Counted from the stretch's first letter, positions 1 through 9,210 are shown. The stretch is DNA of 64,000 nt from Chromatocurvus sp964613795 (GCA_964613795.1 CAZTJR010000010.1:38927-102926); one strand, 5' to 3'. Notes: generated by a model not told the origin, from the sequence alone. Program-made: numbers and translations.

Positions 1-843
1 TCCGAGACCGAACTCACGAATGCCCGGTGAGTCAATCAGGTGCCCGCCGCCGGGCAGGTGGAAGAGCCCCGACCGGGTGGTCGTGTGTGTGCCTTTGCCG
101 GAACCCTCGGAGAGCGCACCGGTGCGCTGTGGCGCGGCCTCCGGCAGGAGGGCGTTCAGAAGCGATGTCTTGCCTACGCCTGACTGGCCGACAAAGACGC
201 TGGTGTAACCGCGCAGGGCCTCTTGCAGTCCGGCAAGCCCACTGTGTGTCGAGCAGCGTATGACTGGATAGCCAAGCGACGGATAGATTTTCAGCATGTC
301 CTCAAGTGGTGCCGCAAGTGCCGGATCGGCCAGCAGGTCGCATTTGTTGACCACAATCAGCGTTTGCGCACCGGTTTCTTGTGCCGCCACCAGGTAGCGA
401 TCGAGCAGGTTGGCGTGCGCTTTCGGCAGCGGCGCAATAACCACGGCAATCTGGTCGATGTTCGCCGCAATCGCTTTCAACTTGCCGTAGGCGTCCGGAC
501 GGCGCAGTTCCGTGGACCGGGGGAGTTGCGCGACGACCACCCCGGTGGGCTTGCCGGGGCAGAACACGACGCGGTCGCCGGTGACCATGCCATCCAGGTT
601 GGCGCGAAGATGGCAGCGGGCACTCCCTTTCTGTCCGCCCCCGGTATCCGTCTCGACCTCGACCTGCGTGCCGTAGTGGGCGGTAATCACGCCCTCGCGC
701 TCTTCTATTCCCGACACACCCCCTGTGGGATCAGGTTCCGATGGAATCTGATCCTGCAGCGCTTTCGCGGCCCGGCGGGCCCGCTCAGCGCGGATCTTCT
801 CGATGCGCCAGGCCTGCTGCCGGCTGAGTTTGCGTTTTGCCAT
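1..843 (-). CDS. rsgA: Ribosome small subunit-dependent GTPase A (partial, 3' end outside window)
   Basis: Late-stage 30S ribosome assembly GTPase. Reading the minus strand from the ATG at 843 gives 281 open codons to the window edge. The G motifs occur in circularly permuted order, which is diagnostic of RsgA: NKCD (G4) near residue 167, then GQSGVGKTS (P-loop, G1) near 220, then a T-rich switch (THTTTRSG) and DSPG (G3) near the window edge. An N-terminal OB-fold with a basic leader (MAKRKLSRQQ) precedes them. The C-terminal zinc-binding domain should lie left of position 1 and cannot be seen. The gene is divergent from orn, which lies 90 bases away, the usual arrangement in gammaproteobacteria. 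Confidence 0.95.
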   Translation of the reverse strand, partial: MAKRKLSRQQAWRIEKIRAERARRAAKALQDQIPSEPDPTGGVSGIEEREGVITAHYGTQVEVETDTGGGQKGSARCHLRANLDGMVTGDRVVFCPGKPTGVVVAQLPRSTELRRPDAYGKLKAIAANIDQIAVVIAPLPKAHANLLDRYLVAAQETGAQTLIVVNKCDLLADPALAAPLEDMLKIYPSLGYPVIRCSTHSGLAGLQEALRGYTSVFVGQSGVGKTSLLNALLPEAAPQRTGALSEGSGKGTHTTTRSGLFHLPGGGHLIDSPGIREFGLG

Positions 844-933
844 GGCGGGCATTATTGATCGCCCCCTCCGCCAAGTCGAGCGCGGGTATGGACGCGTGCT
901 AAGCTCCCGGCTTTGTCAGTGGGAGGAATGACG

Positions 934-1494
934 ATGCGTGACGACAGCCATCTGGTGTGGGTGGACATGGAAATGACGGGGCTGGATCCCGATCGTGATC
1001 GCGTGATCGAGATTGCGAGCATCGTTACCGACGGCAGCCTCAATATCCTGGCCGAGGGGCCGGTGATTGCGATACATCAGTCCGACGCGGTGCTTGCCGG
1101 TATGGATGAGTGGAATACCACGCACCATACGCGCTCCGGCCTGGTCGATCGCGTGCGCGCCAGCGACATGGATGAGGCTGCTGCAGCAAGGGCTACCCTG
1201 GACTTTCTGGCCGAGTGGGTGGGCGAGAGCGTGTCGCCGATGTGCGGTAACTCCATCTGTCAGGACCGGCGTTTCATGGCGCGGCACATGCCATCGCTTG
1301 AGGCGTTTTTCCATTACCGCAATCTGGACGTCAGCAGCCTGAAGATCCTCGCGCAGCGCTGGCGGCCCGATCTGTATGCGGCACTGGACAAGAAATCCGC
1401 GCACCTTGCGCTGGAGGATATTCGCGACTCGATCGCGGAGCTGCGTTTTTACCGTGACACCTTCCTGCAACTGGAAGCGCCCCTGTCAGGCTGA
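934..1494 (+). CDS. orn: Oligoribonuclease
   Basis: 3'-to-5' exoribonuclease that degrades 2-5 nt RNAs, including pGpG from c-di-GMP turnover; cytoplasmic and usually essential. The 186-residue product has the DEDDh layout: WVDMEMTGLDP near the N-terminus (Asp11, Glu13), CGNSICQDRRF in the middle with the third Asp, and SAHLALEDIRDSI at the C-terminus with the catalytic His and Asp. I chose the ATG at 934 because GGGAGG at 921-926 sits 7 bases upstream. An in-frame ATG at 928 and a TTG at 913 are poorer fits. Length matches the family (about 180 aa). The EAL phosphodiesterase at 58.3 kb would supply pGpG for this enzyme. Confidence 0.96.
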   Translation: MRDDSHLVWVDMEMTGLDPDRDRVIEIASIVTDGSLNILAEGPVIAIHQSDAVLAGMDEWNTTHHTRSGLVDRVRASDMDEAAAARATLDFLAEWVGESVSPMCGNSICQDRRFMARHMPSLEAFFHYRNLDVSSLKILAQRWRPDLYAALDKKSAHLALEDIRDSIAELRFYRDTFLQLEAPLSG

Positions 1495-1541
1495 TCCGGC
1501 GCCTGCCCGCTCAGGCCGCCGGCGGTGGTGCGTCGCGCGGT

Positions 1542-2615
1542 TCACAGAAGTGACCGGTGACGCGCCAGCGCCCACTCTACGTGCTCGCGAACCAGCCCCG
1601 AGGGGTGTTCGCGGCGCCGCTCCAGTGCATCCAGAATCGACGGCGTGCCGGGGGCATTGCCCAGCGCCACGGCAATGTTCCGCAGCCAGCGCTCGTGCCC
1701 GATCCGACGCAGCGCCGAGCCCTCCGTGCGGGCTTCGTAAGTCGCCTCGTCCCACAGGAAAAGCGACACCAGGTCGCTGTCATCGAGCCCGTGCCGCGGC
1801 TGGAAGTCGGCTTCATTCGTGTGCTGCGCGAACTTGTTCCAGGGACACACCAGCTGGCAGTCGTCGCAGCCGAAGATGCGGTTGCCCATCAGCGGCCGCA
1901 GCGCCGGGTCGATACTGCCTTTGTGCTCGATAGTAAGATAGGAAATGCAGCGCCTCGCATCCAGCTGGAAAGGTCCGGTGAAGGCATCCGTCGGGCAGAC
2001 GTCCAGACAGGCGCGGCAGCTGCCGCAGTGCTTTTGCGTGCGGGCGTTGTCGGTGGGCAAGGGCAGGTCGGTGTAGATCTCGCCGAGGAAGAACCAGGAG
2101 CCCACGCGTTCGTTGATGAGCATGGTGTTCTTGGCGATCCAGCCCAGTCCGGCGCGCTCCGCGAGTGCCCGCTCCAGTACCGGGGCACTGTCGACAAAGG
2201 CGCGGTAGGCGCCACCACCCGCTTCATCGCTGATGCGTCTGGCCAGTGTTGCCAGACGCCTGCGCAGCAGTTTGTGATAATCCCTGCCAAGCGTGTATCG
2301 CGAGATGTAGGCGCGGTCCGTGGATGCCAGCACCTGCTCTGGGTCGGCTCCTCCGGGCAGATAGTCCATGCGTACGGAAAGCACTCGGCAGGTGCCGGGA
2401 ACCAGTTCGTCCGGCCGCGAGCGCTTGCAGCCGTGACTGGCCATCCACTGCATTTCCCCGTGATATCCCGCATCCAGCCACTTCTGCAGGTAGGCCTCGT
2501 GCTCGGCGAGGTTGATGTCGCTGATGCCCAGCTGCTGGAAGCCGAGCTCCCGGGCCCACTCGCGAATGCGCCCGGCGAGCGCCGCCGACTGTGTCGCCGC
2601 GATTGTCTGTGTCAC
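1542..2615 (-). CDS. queG: Epoxyqueuosine reductase
   Basis: Last step of queuosine synthesis in tRNA: cobalamin- and Fe-S-dependent reduction of epoxyqueuosine. The product of about 357 aa carries two [4Fe-4S] clusters, HCGSCRACLDVCP followed later by GCDDCQLVCPW, and a DUF1730-like N-terminal region with MQWMASHG. The C-terminal part is a short HEAT-like region (WALARHRSLL end). The start is taken as GTG at 2615, because the first family-like residues (TQTIAATQSAALAGRIREWA) begin there and longer forms would run into the nnr promoter. It is divergent from nnr and convergent with orn, with only 47 bases between the stops. Confidence 0.93.
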   Translation of the reverse strand: MTQTIAATQSAALAGRIREWARELGFQQLGISDINLAEHEAYLQKWLDAGYHGEMQWMASHGCKRSRPDELVPGTCRVLSVRMDYLPGGADPEQVLASTDRAYISRYTLGRDYHKLLRRRLATLARRISDEAGGGAYRAFVDSAPVLERALAERAGLGWIAKNTMLINERVGSWFFLGEIYTDLPLPTDNARTQKHCGSCRACLDVCPTDAFTGPFQLDARRCISYLTIEHKGSIDPALRPLMGNRIFGCDDCQLVCPWNKFAQHTNEADFQPRHGLDDSDLVSLFLWDEATYEARTEGSALRRIGHERWLRNIAVALGNAPGTPSILDALERRREHPSGLVREHVEWALARHRSLL

Positions 2616-2646
2616 CGGATCATCCCAAAGCTGCTCCCGAGTTGCG

Positions 2647-2652
2647 TATAAT
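2647..2652 (+). promoter_or_regulatory. Putative -10 element of the nnr-tsaE-amiB-mutL-miaA operon
   Basis: A perfect TATAAT hexamer lies in the 88-base queG/nnr divergent gap, 51 bases before the nnr ATG. No good TTGACA-like -35 is visible at 16-18 bases, so the strength is uncertain. It is the only obvious promoter-like element ahead of the chain of overlapping or near-touching genes running from nnr to miaA. Confidence 0.4.
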
Positions 2653-2703
2653 CTCCAGCGACGCCGCTCACTTCCTGTGGTGGCGGTAACGACGAGGGTC
2701 ACC

Positions 2704-4194
2704 ATGCCAACGGACTTGCTGTACACCGCCGAGCAGACCCGGCTGCTCGACACGTCCGCCATCGAGGAGGCGGGCATTCCCGGCCGCGTGTTGATGTCCC
2801 GTGCGGCGGCCGCCCTGCATCGCTGCCTGGTTCAGCGCTGGCCCGAGACAGACAGCGTGCACGTCATTGCCGGCTCCGGCAATAACGGTGGCGATGGCTG
2901 GCTTCTTGCCGAGCGCGTGTGGCGTCGCGGCGGTCGGGTAACAGTTTACCAGCTGGGCGATCCCGATCGCATCCGGGGCGATGCACTGCGCGCGCGGCAG
3001 ATGGCACTGGACAGTGGCGTGCCGTCGCAGCCCTGGCGTGCGGGTTGTCTGCGCGACACCACGGGCCTCATTGTGGATGCGATGCTCGGTACCGGTCTCA
3101 GCGGCGAGGTGCGCGGTGACGCCGCAGCGGCTATCGCCGACATCAACGGCAGCGGGCTGCCAGTGCTGGCGGTGGATATTCCCTCCGGACTGTGCTCGGA
3201 TAGCGGCCGGCGACTGGGCGCGTCGGTAGTGGCAGACGTCACGCTTTCCTTTATCGGTCGCAAGCGCGGACTGTATACCCTCGATGGCCCGGACTGCGGT
3301 GGCGAGCGTCTGTTCGATGACCTCGATGTGCCGGCCAGTGTCTTTCGCCGCGTGCCGCCCGCGGATTGCTGGCAGCGTCTTGATCTGGACATAGAGCTCG
3401 ACTGCCTGGCGCCGCGCGCCGCGGCGTCGCACAAAGGACGCTTCGGTCAGGTGCTGGTGGTGGGAGGCGATCACGGCATGGGTGGTGCTGCCATACTGGC
3501 GGCAGAAGCGGCCTTGCGCAGCGGCGCCGGACTGGTGCGCGTGGCGACGCGCCCTGCCCATCTGGCTGCCATCCTGGCACGCAGACCCGAGGCGATGGCC
3601 GCGGGCGTGGATTCGGTACACGCGCTGGTCCCGCTGCTGGAGTCCTCTTCGGTCGTCCTGATCGGACCGGGAATGGGCACCGGGCCCTGGGCTCAGCAAC
3701 TGCTGTTGACTGCAATCGACAGCGGCAAGCCGCTGGTGCTTGACGCTGACGCGCTGAATTTGCTGTCGGCAGACGCCGAACTGGCCTCAAAGCTGCCTGC
3801 GGGCTGCGTCGTCACACCGCATCCCGGCGAGGCGGGGCGCCTGCTGGGCTGGGACAGCGCCCGTGTGCAGGCGGATCGCTTTGCCGCCGCACAGGCTTTG
3901 AGTGAGCGTTTCGCTGTGTCAGTGCTGCTCAAGGGAAACGGCAGTCTGGTGGTGGGGCCTGAGCTCGATAACAGCCTTTGTAGCTACGGCAACCCGGGCA
4001 TGGCCAGCGGCGGTATGGGCGACGTGCTCGGCGGTGTGATTGCAGCGCTCATGGCACAGGGGTTGACCGCTCACGCCGCCGCCCGTCTGGGTGTCTGTGT
4101 CCACGGGGCAGCGGCGGATGCCGCCGTCGGGGAAGGTCAGCGTGGTCTGCTGGCGTCAGACCTGCTGTTGCCGCTGCGGCGCCTGTTAGGATGA
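2704..4194 (+). CDS. nnr: Bifunctional NAD(P)HX epimerase / ADP-dependent NAD(P)HX dehydratase
   Basis: Repairs hydrated NADH and NADPH. The 496-residue product fuses the YjeF N-terminal epimerase (AGSGNNGGDGW near residues 55-65, then a MLGTGLSG motif) to the C-terminal ADP-dependent dehydratase of ribokinase-like fold (GGDHGMGGAA near 255, the ATP-site segment GNPGMASGGMGDVLGG near 430-445). The ATG at 2704 follows GACGAGGG, and residues upstream of it have no family resemblance. The stop overlaps the tsaE start by four bases (ATGA), indicating translational coupling. This order, yjeF-tsaE-amiB-mutL-miaA-hfq, is standard in gammaproteobacteria. Length fits the fused form (about 500 aa). Confidence 0.95.
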   Translation: MPTDLLYTAEQTRLLDTSAIEEAGIPGRVLMSRAAAALHRCLVQRWPETDSVHVIAGSGNNGGDGWLLAERVWRRGGRVTVYQLGDPDRIRGDALRARQMALDSGVPSQPWRAGCLRDTTGLIVDAMLGTGLSGEVRGDAAAAIADINGSGLPVLAVDIPSGLCSDSGRRLGASVVADVTLSFIGRKRGLYTLDGPDCGGERLFDDLDVPASVFRRVPPADCWQRLDLDIELDCLAPRAAASHKGRFGQVLVVGGDHGMGGAAILAAEAALRSGAGLVRVATRPAHLAAILARRPEAMAAGVDSVHALVPLLESSSVVLIGPGMGTGPWAQQLLLTAIDSGKPLVLDADALNLLSADAELASKLPAGCVVTPHPGEAGRLLGWDSARVQADRFAAAQALSERFAVSVLLKGNGSLVVGPELDNSLCSYGNPGMASGGMGDVLGGVIAALMAQGLTAHAAARLGVCVHGAAADAAVGEGQRGLLASDLLLPLRRLLG

Positions 4195-4679
4195 CTGCGC
4201 TGGAGCGACAGGTGACGCTGCGCGACGAGGCCGACACCGTCGCCCTCGGATCCCGGCTTGCCGCGGTGCTCACCCCCGGCATGCTGGTGTTTCTTCAGGG
4301 CGATCTCGGCGCGGGCAAGACCACACTCTGTCGTGGATTGATGGGCGGGTTGGGTCACACTGGCGCGGTCAAGAGCCCTACCTACACCCTGGTGGAACCC
4401 TACGACAACACGGTTCCACCGGTCTATCATTTCGATCTGTACCGTCTTGTGGATCCCGCCGAACTGGACGGGATTGGCCTGCGGGATTACCTCGACAGCG
4501 ACCATCTCTGTCTTGTGGAGTGGCCCGAGCGTGGCAGCGGTGTTTTGCCCCCGGCCGATTTAATCATTACCATCGAGCGGGCGGGAAACGGCCGCCACGC
4601 CGATCTAAAGGCTGTCAGCCTGCGTGCAAGACACGCCCTGGCGGCGCTGGATGACCGTCCCTCTGGAGCAGTGACATAG
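4191..4679 (+). CDS. tsaE: tRNA threonylcarbamoyladenosine biosynthesis ATPase TsaE
   Basis: ATPase partner of TsaB/TsaD in t6A37 modification of ANN-decoding tRNAs. The 162-residue protein shows a Walker A motif GDLGAGKTT at about residues 37-45, the family segment KSPTYTLVEPY just after it, and HFDLYRL and CLVEWPERG further on, all hallmarks of TsaE/YjeE. The start ATG overlaps the nnr stop codon. The next gene, amiB, begins 13 bases after the stop, so these genes are very probably cotranscribed. Confidence 0.95.
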   Translation: MTALERQVTLRDEADTVALGSRLAAVLTPGMLVFLQGDLGAGKTTLCRGLMGGLGHTGAVKSPTYTLVEPYDNTVPPVYHFDLYRLVDPAELDGIGLRDYLDSDHLCLVEWPERGSGVLPPADLIITIERAGNGRHADLKAVSLRARHALAALDDRPSGAVT

Positions 4680-4692
4680 TGGTACGTACCGG

Positions 4693-6021
4693 GTGATTGG
4701 CGTGAGTCGATATTTATGGGTGTCGCAGGCGGCTTTGCTGCTGTTCTGCCTGCTGGCGCGACCCCTGTTTGCCGCGACTGTTCAGGACGTGCGTCTGTGG
4801 CGCGCACCGGACCACACCCGTATTGTCCTCGACATGAACGCGGCGGCAGATCACCGTGTCCTCGTACTGCAGAACCCGGACCGGATCGTGCTCGATGTAA
4901 GTGACGCGAGTCTGCAGGGGCAACTGTCTGACCTGAATCTGGATGACACCCCGATCGCACGGATTCGCTCCGGCGTGCGCAACGGCACGGATCTGCGCAT
5001 GGTCTTTGACATGCGGGCTGTTGTGACGCCGCGCAGCTTTGCCATTGAGGCCAATGCCCAGGCTGGCGACCGGCTGGTGCTGGATCTCCACGACGAGGCG
5101 CCGCGGCAGTCCGCTACGCCGGTGGTTTCCCGGTCCGCCAGTGACAATGATCGCCGCGATATCATTATCGCTATCGACGCCGGCCACGGTGGCGAGGACC
5201 CGGGCGCTCTCGGGCCCGGACGATTGCGCGAAAAGGATGTCGTTCTGGCGATAGCGAAGGAGTTGGCGGCGCTGTTCGAGCGTGACCGCGGTTTCTCGCC
5301 GACCCTGATCCGCAGCGGTGACTACTATGTCAGTCTCAAGGGGCGTCGGGATCTCGCCCGCGAGCGGCAGGCAGACCTGTTTGTCTCCGTTCACGCCGAT
5401 GCCTTCAATCGCAAGGAGGCGAACGGGGCGTCTGTTTATGCCCTGTCGACCCGGGGTGCCACCAGCACCACGGCGAGTTATCTCGCGCAGCGTGAAAACG
5501 CGGCAGACCTGGTGGGTGGTGTCCGTCTCGGCGACAAGGATGAGATGCTTGCCGGCGTGCTCGCCGATCTGTCCATGACCTCAACCCTGGATGCCAGCCT
5601 CAACATGGGGGGCGCGGTGCTCGGCGAGATGGGCGGCGTGGCGCGCCTGCACAAGCGGCAGGTGGAGCAGGCCGCCTTTGTTGTGCTCAAGTCGCCGGAT
5701 ATCCCTTCGATACTGGTGGAGACCGGCTTTATTTCCAATCCCGGCGAGGCACGAAAACTCGCCGATCCGGCCTACCGCCAGCGTATGGCTCGGGCAATCC
5801 ACCGGGGTATCCGCAGCTGGTTCATCAGCCATCCCCCCCCCGGCACGATGCTAGCCTATGAAAAGCGTCGCGGTGGGCGTCAATACCGCATTGCCCGTGG
5901 CGATACGCTGTCGGGCATTGCGGCGCGCTTCAACGTGTCAGTGAGCGATCTGAAGAGTTTCAATCAGCTGGCTGACAACCGTATTCTCGTGGGACAGACG
6001 CTGAAGATACCGGCGCTCTGA
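4693..6021 (+). CDS. amiB: N-acetylmuramoyl-L-alanine amidase with AMIN and LysM domains
   Basis: Periplasmic zinc amidase that splits septal peptidoglycan during daughter-cell separation. The 442-residue product begins with a signal peptide (hydrophobic stretch ending LLARPLFAA, cleavage near residue 28), then an AMIN domain (about 28-135), an Amidase_3 catalytic domain (IDAGHGGEDPG near 162-172 with a zinc His; ILVETGFISNPG near 340 with the catalytic Glu), and a C-terminal LysM repeat (about 396-441, RGDTLSGIAARF). The start is GTG at 4693; an in-frame GTG at 4702 is also possible. In related bacteria it is activated by EnvC or NlpD, neither of which is in this window. Confidence 0.94.
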   Translation: MIGVSRYLWVSQAALLLFCLLARPLFAATVQDVRLWRAPDHTRIVLDMNAAADHRVLVLQNPDRIVLDVSDASLQGQLSDLNLDDTPIARIRSGVRNGTDLRMVFDMRAVVTPRSFAIEANAQAGDRLVLDLHDEAPRQSATPVVSRSASDNDRRDIIIAIDAGHGGEDPGALGPGRLREKDVVLAIAKELAALFERDRGFSPTLIRSGDYYVSLKGRRDLARERQADLFVSVHADAFNRKEANGASVYALSTRGATSTTASYLAQRENAADLVGGVRLGDKDEMLAGVLADLSMTSTLDASLNMGGAVLGEMGGVARLHKRQVEQAAFVVLKSPDIPSILVETGFISNPGEARKLADPAYRQRMARAIHRGIRSWFISHPPPGTMLAYEKRRGGRQYRIARGDTLSGIAARFNVSVSDLKSFNQLADNRILVGQTLKIPAL

Positions 6022-6058
6022 TGGTGCTGCCGTGGGTGTTACTGCTGACAGAATTGCC

Positions 6059-7912
6059 ATGCCGTTGATCAAGCGCCTGTCGCCGCGCCTTGCCAATCAG
6101 ATCGCCGCCGGCGAGGTAGTGGAGCGGCCGGCGTCCGTCGTCAAGGAGCTGCTTGAGAACAGCCTTGATGCCGGCGCCGACCGCATTGAAATAGAGATTG
6201 AAGGTGCCGGATCGCGGCTGATCCGGGTTCGCGACAACGGCGCGGGCATGACCGCCGACGACCTGCCGCTCGCGCTGGCCCGGCACGCCACCAGCAAGAT
6301 TGCCGAGCTGGATGATCTCGAGGCAGTGGCCACGCTGGGCTTTCGTGGCGAGGCCCTGGCGAGCATCGGCTCGGTGTCGAGGTTGACGCTCACCAGCAAT
6401 GCGGCGGATCGGGGCGCCGGTGTCTGCGCGTTTACCGAAGGGCGCGATATGGCGGTCACGCTCAAGCCTGCAGCGCATCCTCGGGGCACGACGGTTGAAG
6501 TGCGCGACCTGTTCTTCAATACGCCGGCCCGTCGCAAGTTCCTGCGCACCGACAAGACCGAGTTCGGTCATGTCGACGAGGTGGTCAAGCGGGTCTCACT
6601 GTCGCGCTTTGATGTCGGCATCCAGTTGCGCCACAACGGCAGGACGATACACAGTCTGCGTCCCGCGAGCGCTGACACCGAGCAGGCCCGGCGTGTGGCC
6701 GGCGTCTGTGGGCCCGCTTTTATGGAGCAGACGGTGCTGGTTGAGCGGCAGGTGCCCGGCCTGCGGGTTCGTGGCTGGGTGGGGTTACCCACCTTTTCCC
6801 GCAGCCAGGCAGATCTCCAGTATTTCTACGTGAACGGGCGGATTATCCGTGACCGGCTGGTCGCTCATGCGGTGCGGCAGGCCTACCGCGATGTGCTCTA
6901 CCATGGCCGTCACCCTGCATTCGTGCTCTACCTCGATATGGATCCGGCGCAGGTTGACGTCAATGTGCACCCGACAAAGCACGAGGTGCGTTTCCGTCAG
7001 GGGCGTGATGTGCACAATTTTTTGTTCAGTACACTGCACAAGGCCCTGTCCGATGTGCGCCCCGGCTCCGCGGCGATGCCGGCATCCGGGGCGGCGCTGC
7101 AGGGATCTGCAGAGACTTCGCCGGCGGCCGCCGGTTCTCTCATGGATCAGGGTCGCCTCGGGCTGGCGCCGGCAGGCAGTAGCGCGGGCGCTTTTGCCGG
7201 TTCCCCGCAGACCTTCGCGGGCAGGCCACAGAGCGAGGCACAGCGCCGAAGCCTGTCGCGCCTTTACGGATCGCCGCCGCACGCAGGGATTGAGGAACCT
7301 GCACTGGAGAGTCAGGCCGAGGGGGAGATTCCGCCGCTCGGCTATGCCCTCGCCCAGCTCAAGGGCATTTATATCCTGGCGGAGAACGCGGACGGACTGG
7401 TTCTGGTGGATATGCATGCTGCCCATGAGCGCATTACCTACGAGCGCCTGAAGAGCGCCCGCGACGCCGATGGTATCCGCAGCCAGCCGCTGCTGGTGCC
7501 GCGCAGCGTCGCGGTGAGTACCCGCGAGGCGGATCTCGCCGCCGCCTCCGGGGACTTCTTCGCCCGCTTCGGCTTCCGGGTCGAGCGTGCCGGTAACGAG
7601 TCACTGGTGATTCGTGACGTCCCCGTCAGTCTGCGTGATGCAGACGTTGAGCAGCTTCTGCGGGATGTGCTCAGCGACCTGGTCGAGCATGGCACATCGG
7701 ACCGGGTAACCGCGCACGAGGATAATATCTTGTCCACCATGGCCTGCCATGGGTCCGTGCGCGCCAATCGCCGGCTGAGCATTCCGGAAATGAATGCGCT
7801 GCTTCGGGACATGGAGGCCACCGAGCGGTCAGGCCAGTGCAATCACGGTCGGCCCACCTGGACCCGTCTGTCTCTGGCAGAGCTCGACCGACTGTTTCTG
7901 CGTGGTCGTTGA
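6059..7912 (+). CDS. mutL: DNA mismatch repair protein MutL
   Basis: Mismatch-repair ATPase linking MutS recognition to strand removal. The product of about 617 aa has the GHKL ATPase motifs (ANQIAAGEVV, DNGAGM near residue 59, GFRGEALASI near 94) and a proline/alanine-rich linker around 345-430. The C-terminal domain contains DMHAAHERITYE near 451, ACHGSVRANR near 561 and CNHGRP near 595. The DMHA(x)2E(x)4E pattern corresponds to the metal-dependent endonuclease motif known in Pseudomonas MutL and absent in E. coli. The ATG at 6059 opens the conserved start PLIKRLSPRLANQIAAGE; the GTG at 6032 would add nine non-conserved residues. Confidence 0.96.
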   Translation: MPLIKRLSPRLANQIAAGEVVERPASVVKELLENSLDAGADRIEIEIEGAGSRLIRVRDNGAGMTADDLPLALARHATSKIAELDDLEAVATLGFRGEALASIGSVSRLTLTSNAADRGAGVCAFTEGRDMAVTLKPAAHPRGTTVEVRDLFFNTPARRKFLRTDKTEFGHVDEVVKRVSLSRFDVGIQLRHNGRTIHSLRPASADTEQARRVAGVCGPAFMEQTVLVERQVPGLRVRGWVGLPTFSRSQADLQYFYVNGRIIRDRLVAHAVRQAYRDVLYHGRHPAFVLYLDMDPAQVDVNVHPTKHEVRFRQGRDVHNFLFSTLHKALSDVRPGSAAMPASGAALQGSAETSPAAAGSLMDQGRLGLAPAGSSAGAFAGSPQTFAGRPQSEAQRRSLSRLYGSPPHAGIEEPALESQAEGEIPPLGYALAQLKGIYILAENADGLVLVDMHAAHERITYERLKSARDADGIRSQPLLVPRSVAVSTREADLAAASGDFFARFGFRVERAGNESLVIRDVPVSLRDADVEQLLRDVLSDLVEHGTSDRVTAHEDNILSTMACHGSVRANRRLSIPEMNALLRDMEATERSGQCNHGRPTWTRLSLAELDRLFLRGR

Positions 7913-7915
7913 ATC

Positions 7916-8884
7916 GTGTCTGAAACGCAGCCGCTGCTGCTGTGCATCATGGGTCCCACCGCTGCCGGCAAGACCGCGCTGGCCGAGAGTCTGGCGCAGA
8001 AGCTGTCCGGCGAGCTGATCAGCGTCGATGCCACGCTGGTCTATCGCGGACTGGATATAGGCGCCGCAAGACCGCAGGCGCCACACCACCTGGTCGATAT
8101 CTGCAGCCCGGCCGAAGCGTACTCCGCGGCGCGTTTTCTCGACGATCTTGCCCCTTTGCTCAACGGCCTGCGTGAGCGCGGCCGGGTGCCGATTCTGGTG
8201 GGTGGCAGCATGCTGTATTTCCGCGCATTCCTTCAGGGGCTGTCGAGCATGCCGCCGGCCGACCCGGCCCTGCGTGAGGCGATAGCATCGGAGGCGGCCA
8301 GACGCGGTTGGCCCGCGATGCACGCGGAACTGGCGCAGGTGGATCCACAGGCGGCGGCGCGTATCCACCCGCAGCATTCGCAGCGTCTGTCCCGCGCGCT
8401 GGAGGTGTACCGCAGCTCCGGTGTGCCCCTCAGCGACTGGCATGCGGCGCCCACCGGCCCACCACTGGCGGCAGGTTACCGGGTGGTCCAGGTTGCCATC
8501 TGCCCGCTGCAACGCGAGTGGCTGCATGCGCGCATTGCCGCGCGTTTCGATGCCATGCTCGATGCCGGTCTGGTGGAAGAGGTGGCTGCACTACGCGCCC
8601 GCGGTGACCTTGATCCTCGCCTGCCGTCGATGCGCAGCGCGGGCTATCGACAGATCTGGCAATACCTGGACGGCGACTGCGATCTTGCGACGGCCAGGGA
8701 TCGCGCCATTGCCGCGACGCGTCAGCTGGCCAAGCGACAGTTGACCTGGCTGCGCAAATGGCCAGACCTGTACTGGCTGCACACGGATATGGCGGGAAAG
8801 CTCAAAACACACACGTTTCCCGGGTCTATAGGCGATAAAGAAAACGCTGCGGCATCCGATCTGCTCTTGAACTATCTTGCGTAA
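7916..8884 (+). CDS. miaA: tRNA dimethylallyltransferase
   Basis: Transfers a dimethylallyl group to A37 of tRNAs that read UNN codons (i6A). The 322-residue product begins with a P-loop, GPTAAGKTALAE, within the first 20 residues, and contains the DATLVYRGLDIGAA, HHLVDI and GGSMLYFRAFL motifs and the C-terminal AKRQLTWLRKW segment. The start is GTG at 7916, three bases after the mutL stop. The family usually has DSxQVY where this protein has DATLVY; this is a conservative variant. Positions upstream of hfq match other gammaproteobacteria. Confidence 0.95.
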   Translation: MSETQPLLLCIMGPTAAGKTALAESLAQKLSGELISVDATLVYRGLDIGAARPQAPHHLVDICSPAEAYSAARFLDDLAPLLNGLRERGRVPILVGGSMLYFRAFLQGLSSMPPADPALREAIASEAARRGWPAMHAELAQVDPQAAARIHPQHSQRLSRALEVYRSSGVPLSDWHAAPTGPPLAAGYRVVQVAICPLQREWLHARIAARFDAMLDAGLVEEVAALRARGDLDPRLPSMRSAGYRQIWQYLDGDCDLATARDRAIAATRQLAKRQLTWLRKWPDLYWLHTDMAGKLKTHTFPGSIGDKENAAASDLLLNYLA

Positions 8885-8961
8885 CACCCCATGTAGTATC
8901 CTGTCGCGGCAGCTGCCGTTTACCATTTTTTGGCCCGGGTTGGGTCCACAAGGAGAAAATC

Positions 8962-9210
8962 ATGTCAAAAGGGCATACGCTACAAGACCCTTACCTGAAC
9001 ATTTTGCGCAAGGAGCGTGTTCCGGTATCCATTTACCTGGTCAACGGCATCAAGCTGCAGGGCCAGATCGAATCGTTTGATCAGTTTGTCGTACTGCTGA
9101 AGAATACGGTCAGCCAGATGGTGTACAAGCATGCCATCTCGACAGTCGTACCGGGCCGCGTCGTACGCCTCCCCATGCAGAATCCGCCCGAGGACGATGA
9201 CGAAAGCTGA
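8962..9210 (+). CDS. hfq: RNA chaperone Hfq
   Basis: Hexameric Sm-like chaperone that pairs small RNAs with mRNAs. The 82-residue product has Sm1 (VPVSIYLVNGIKLQGQIESF) and Sm2 (the YKHAISTVVP region) with the conserved N-terminal LQDPYLNILRKERV. The C-terminal tail is short and acidic (EDDDES), as in pseudomonads and unlike the long E. coli tail. The ATG follows AAGGAG with good spacing. A 77-base gap after miaA may hold an additional promoter, but I cannot identify one confidently. hflX follows 62 bases downstream. Confidence 0.98.
   Translation: MSKGHTLQDPYLNILRKERVPVSIYLVNGIKLQGQIESFDQFVVLLKNTVSQMVYKHAISTVVPGRVVRLPMQNPPEDDDES

Noticed and set aside
223..858. A 211-codon plus-strand ORF at the window start
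   Set aside because: It is the antisense shadow of rsgA, whose G motifs are clear on the minus strand.
8885..8961. An extra promoter upstream of hfq
   Set aside because: Several TTG- and TAT-like hexamers exist but none has acceptable 16-18 base spacing.
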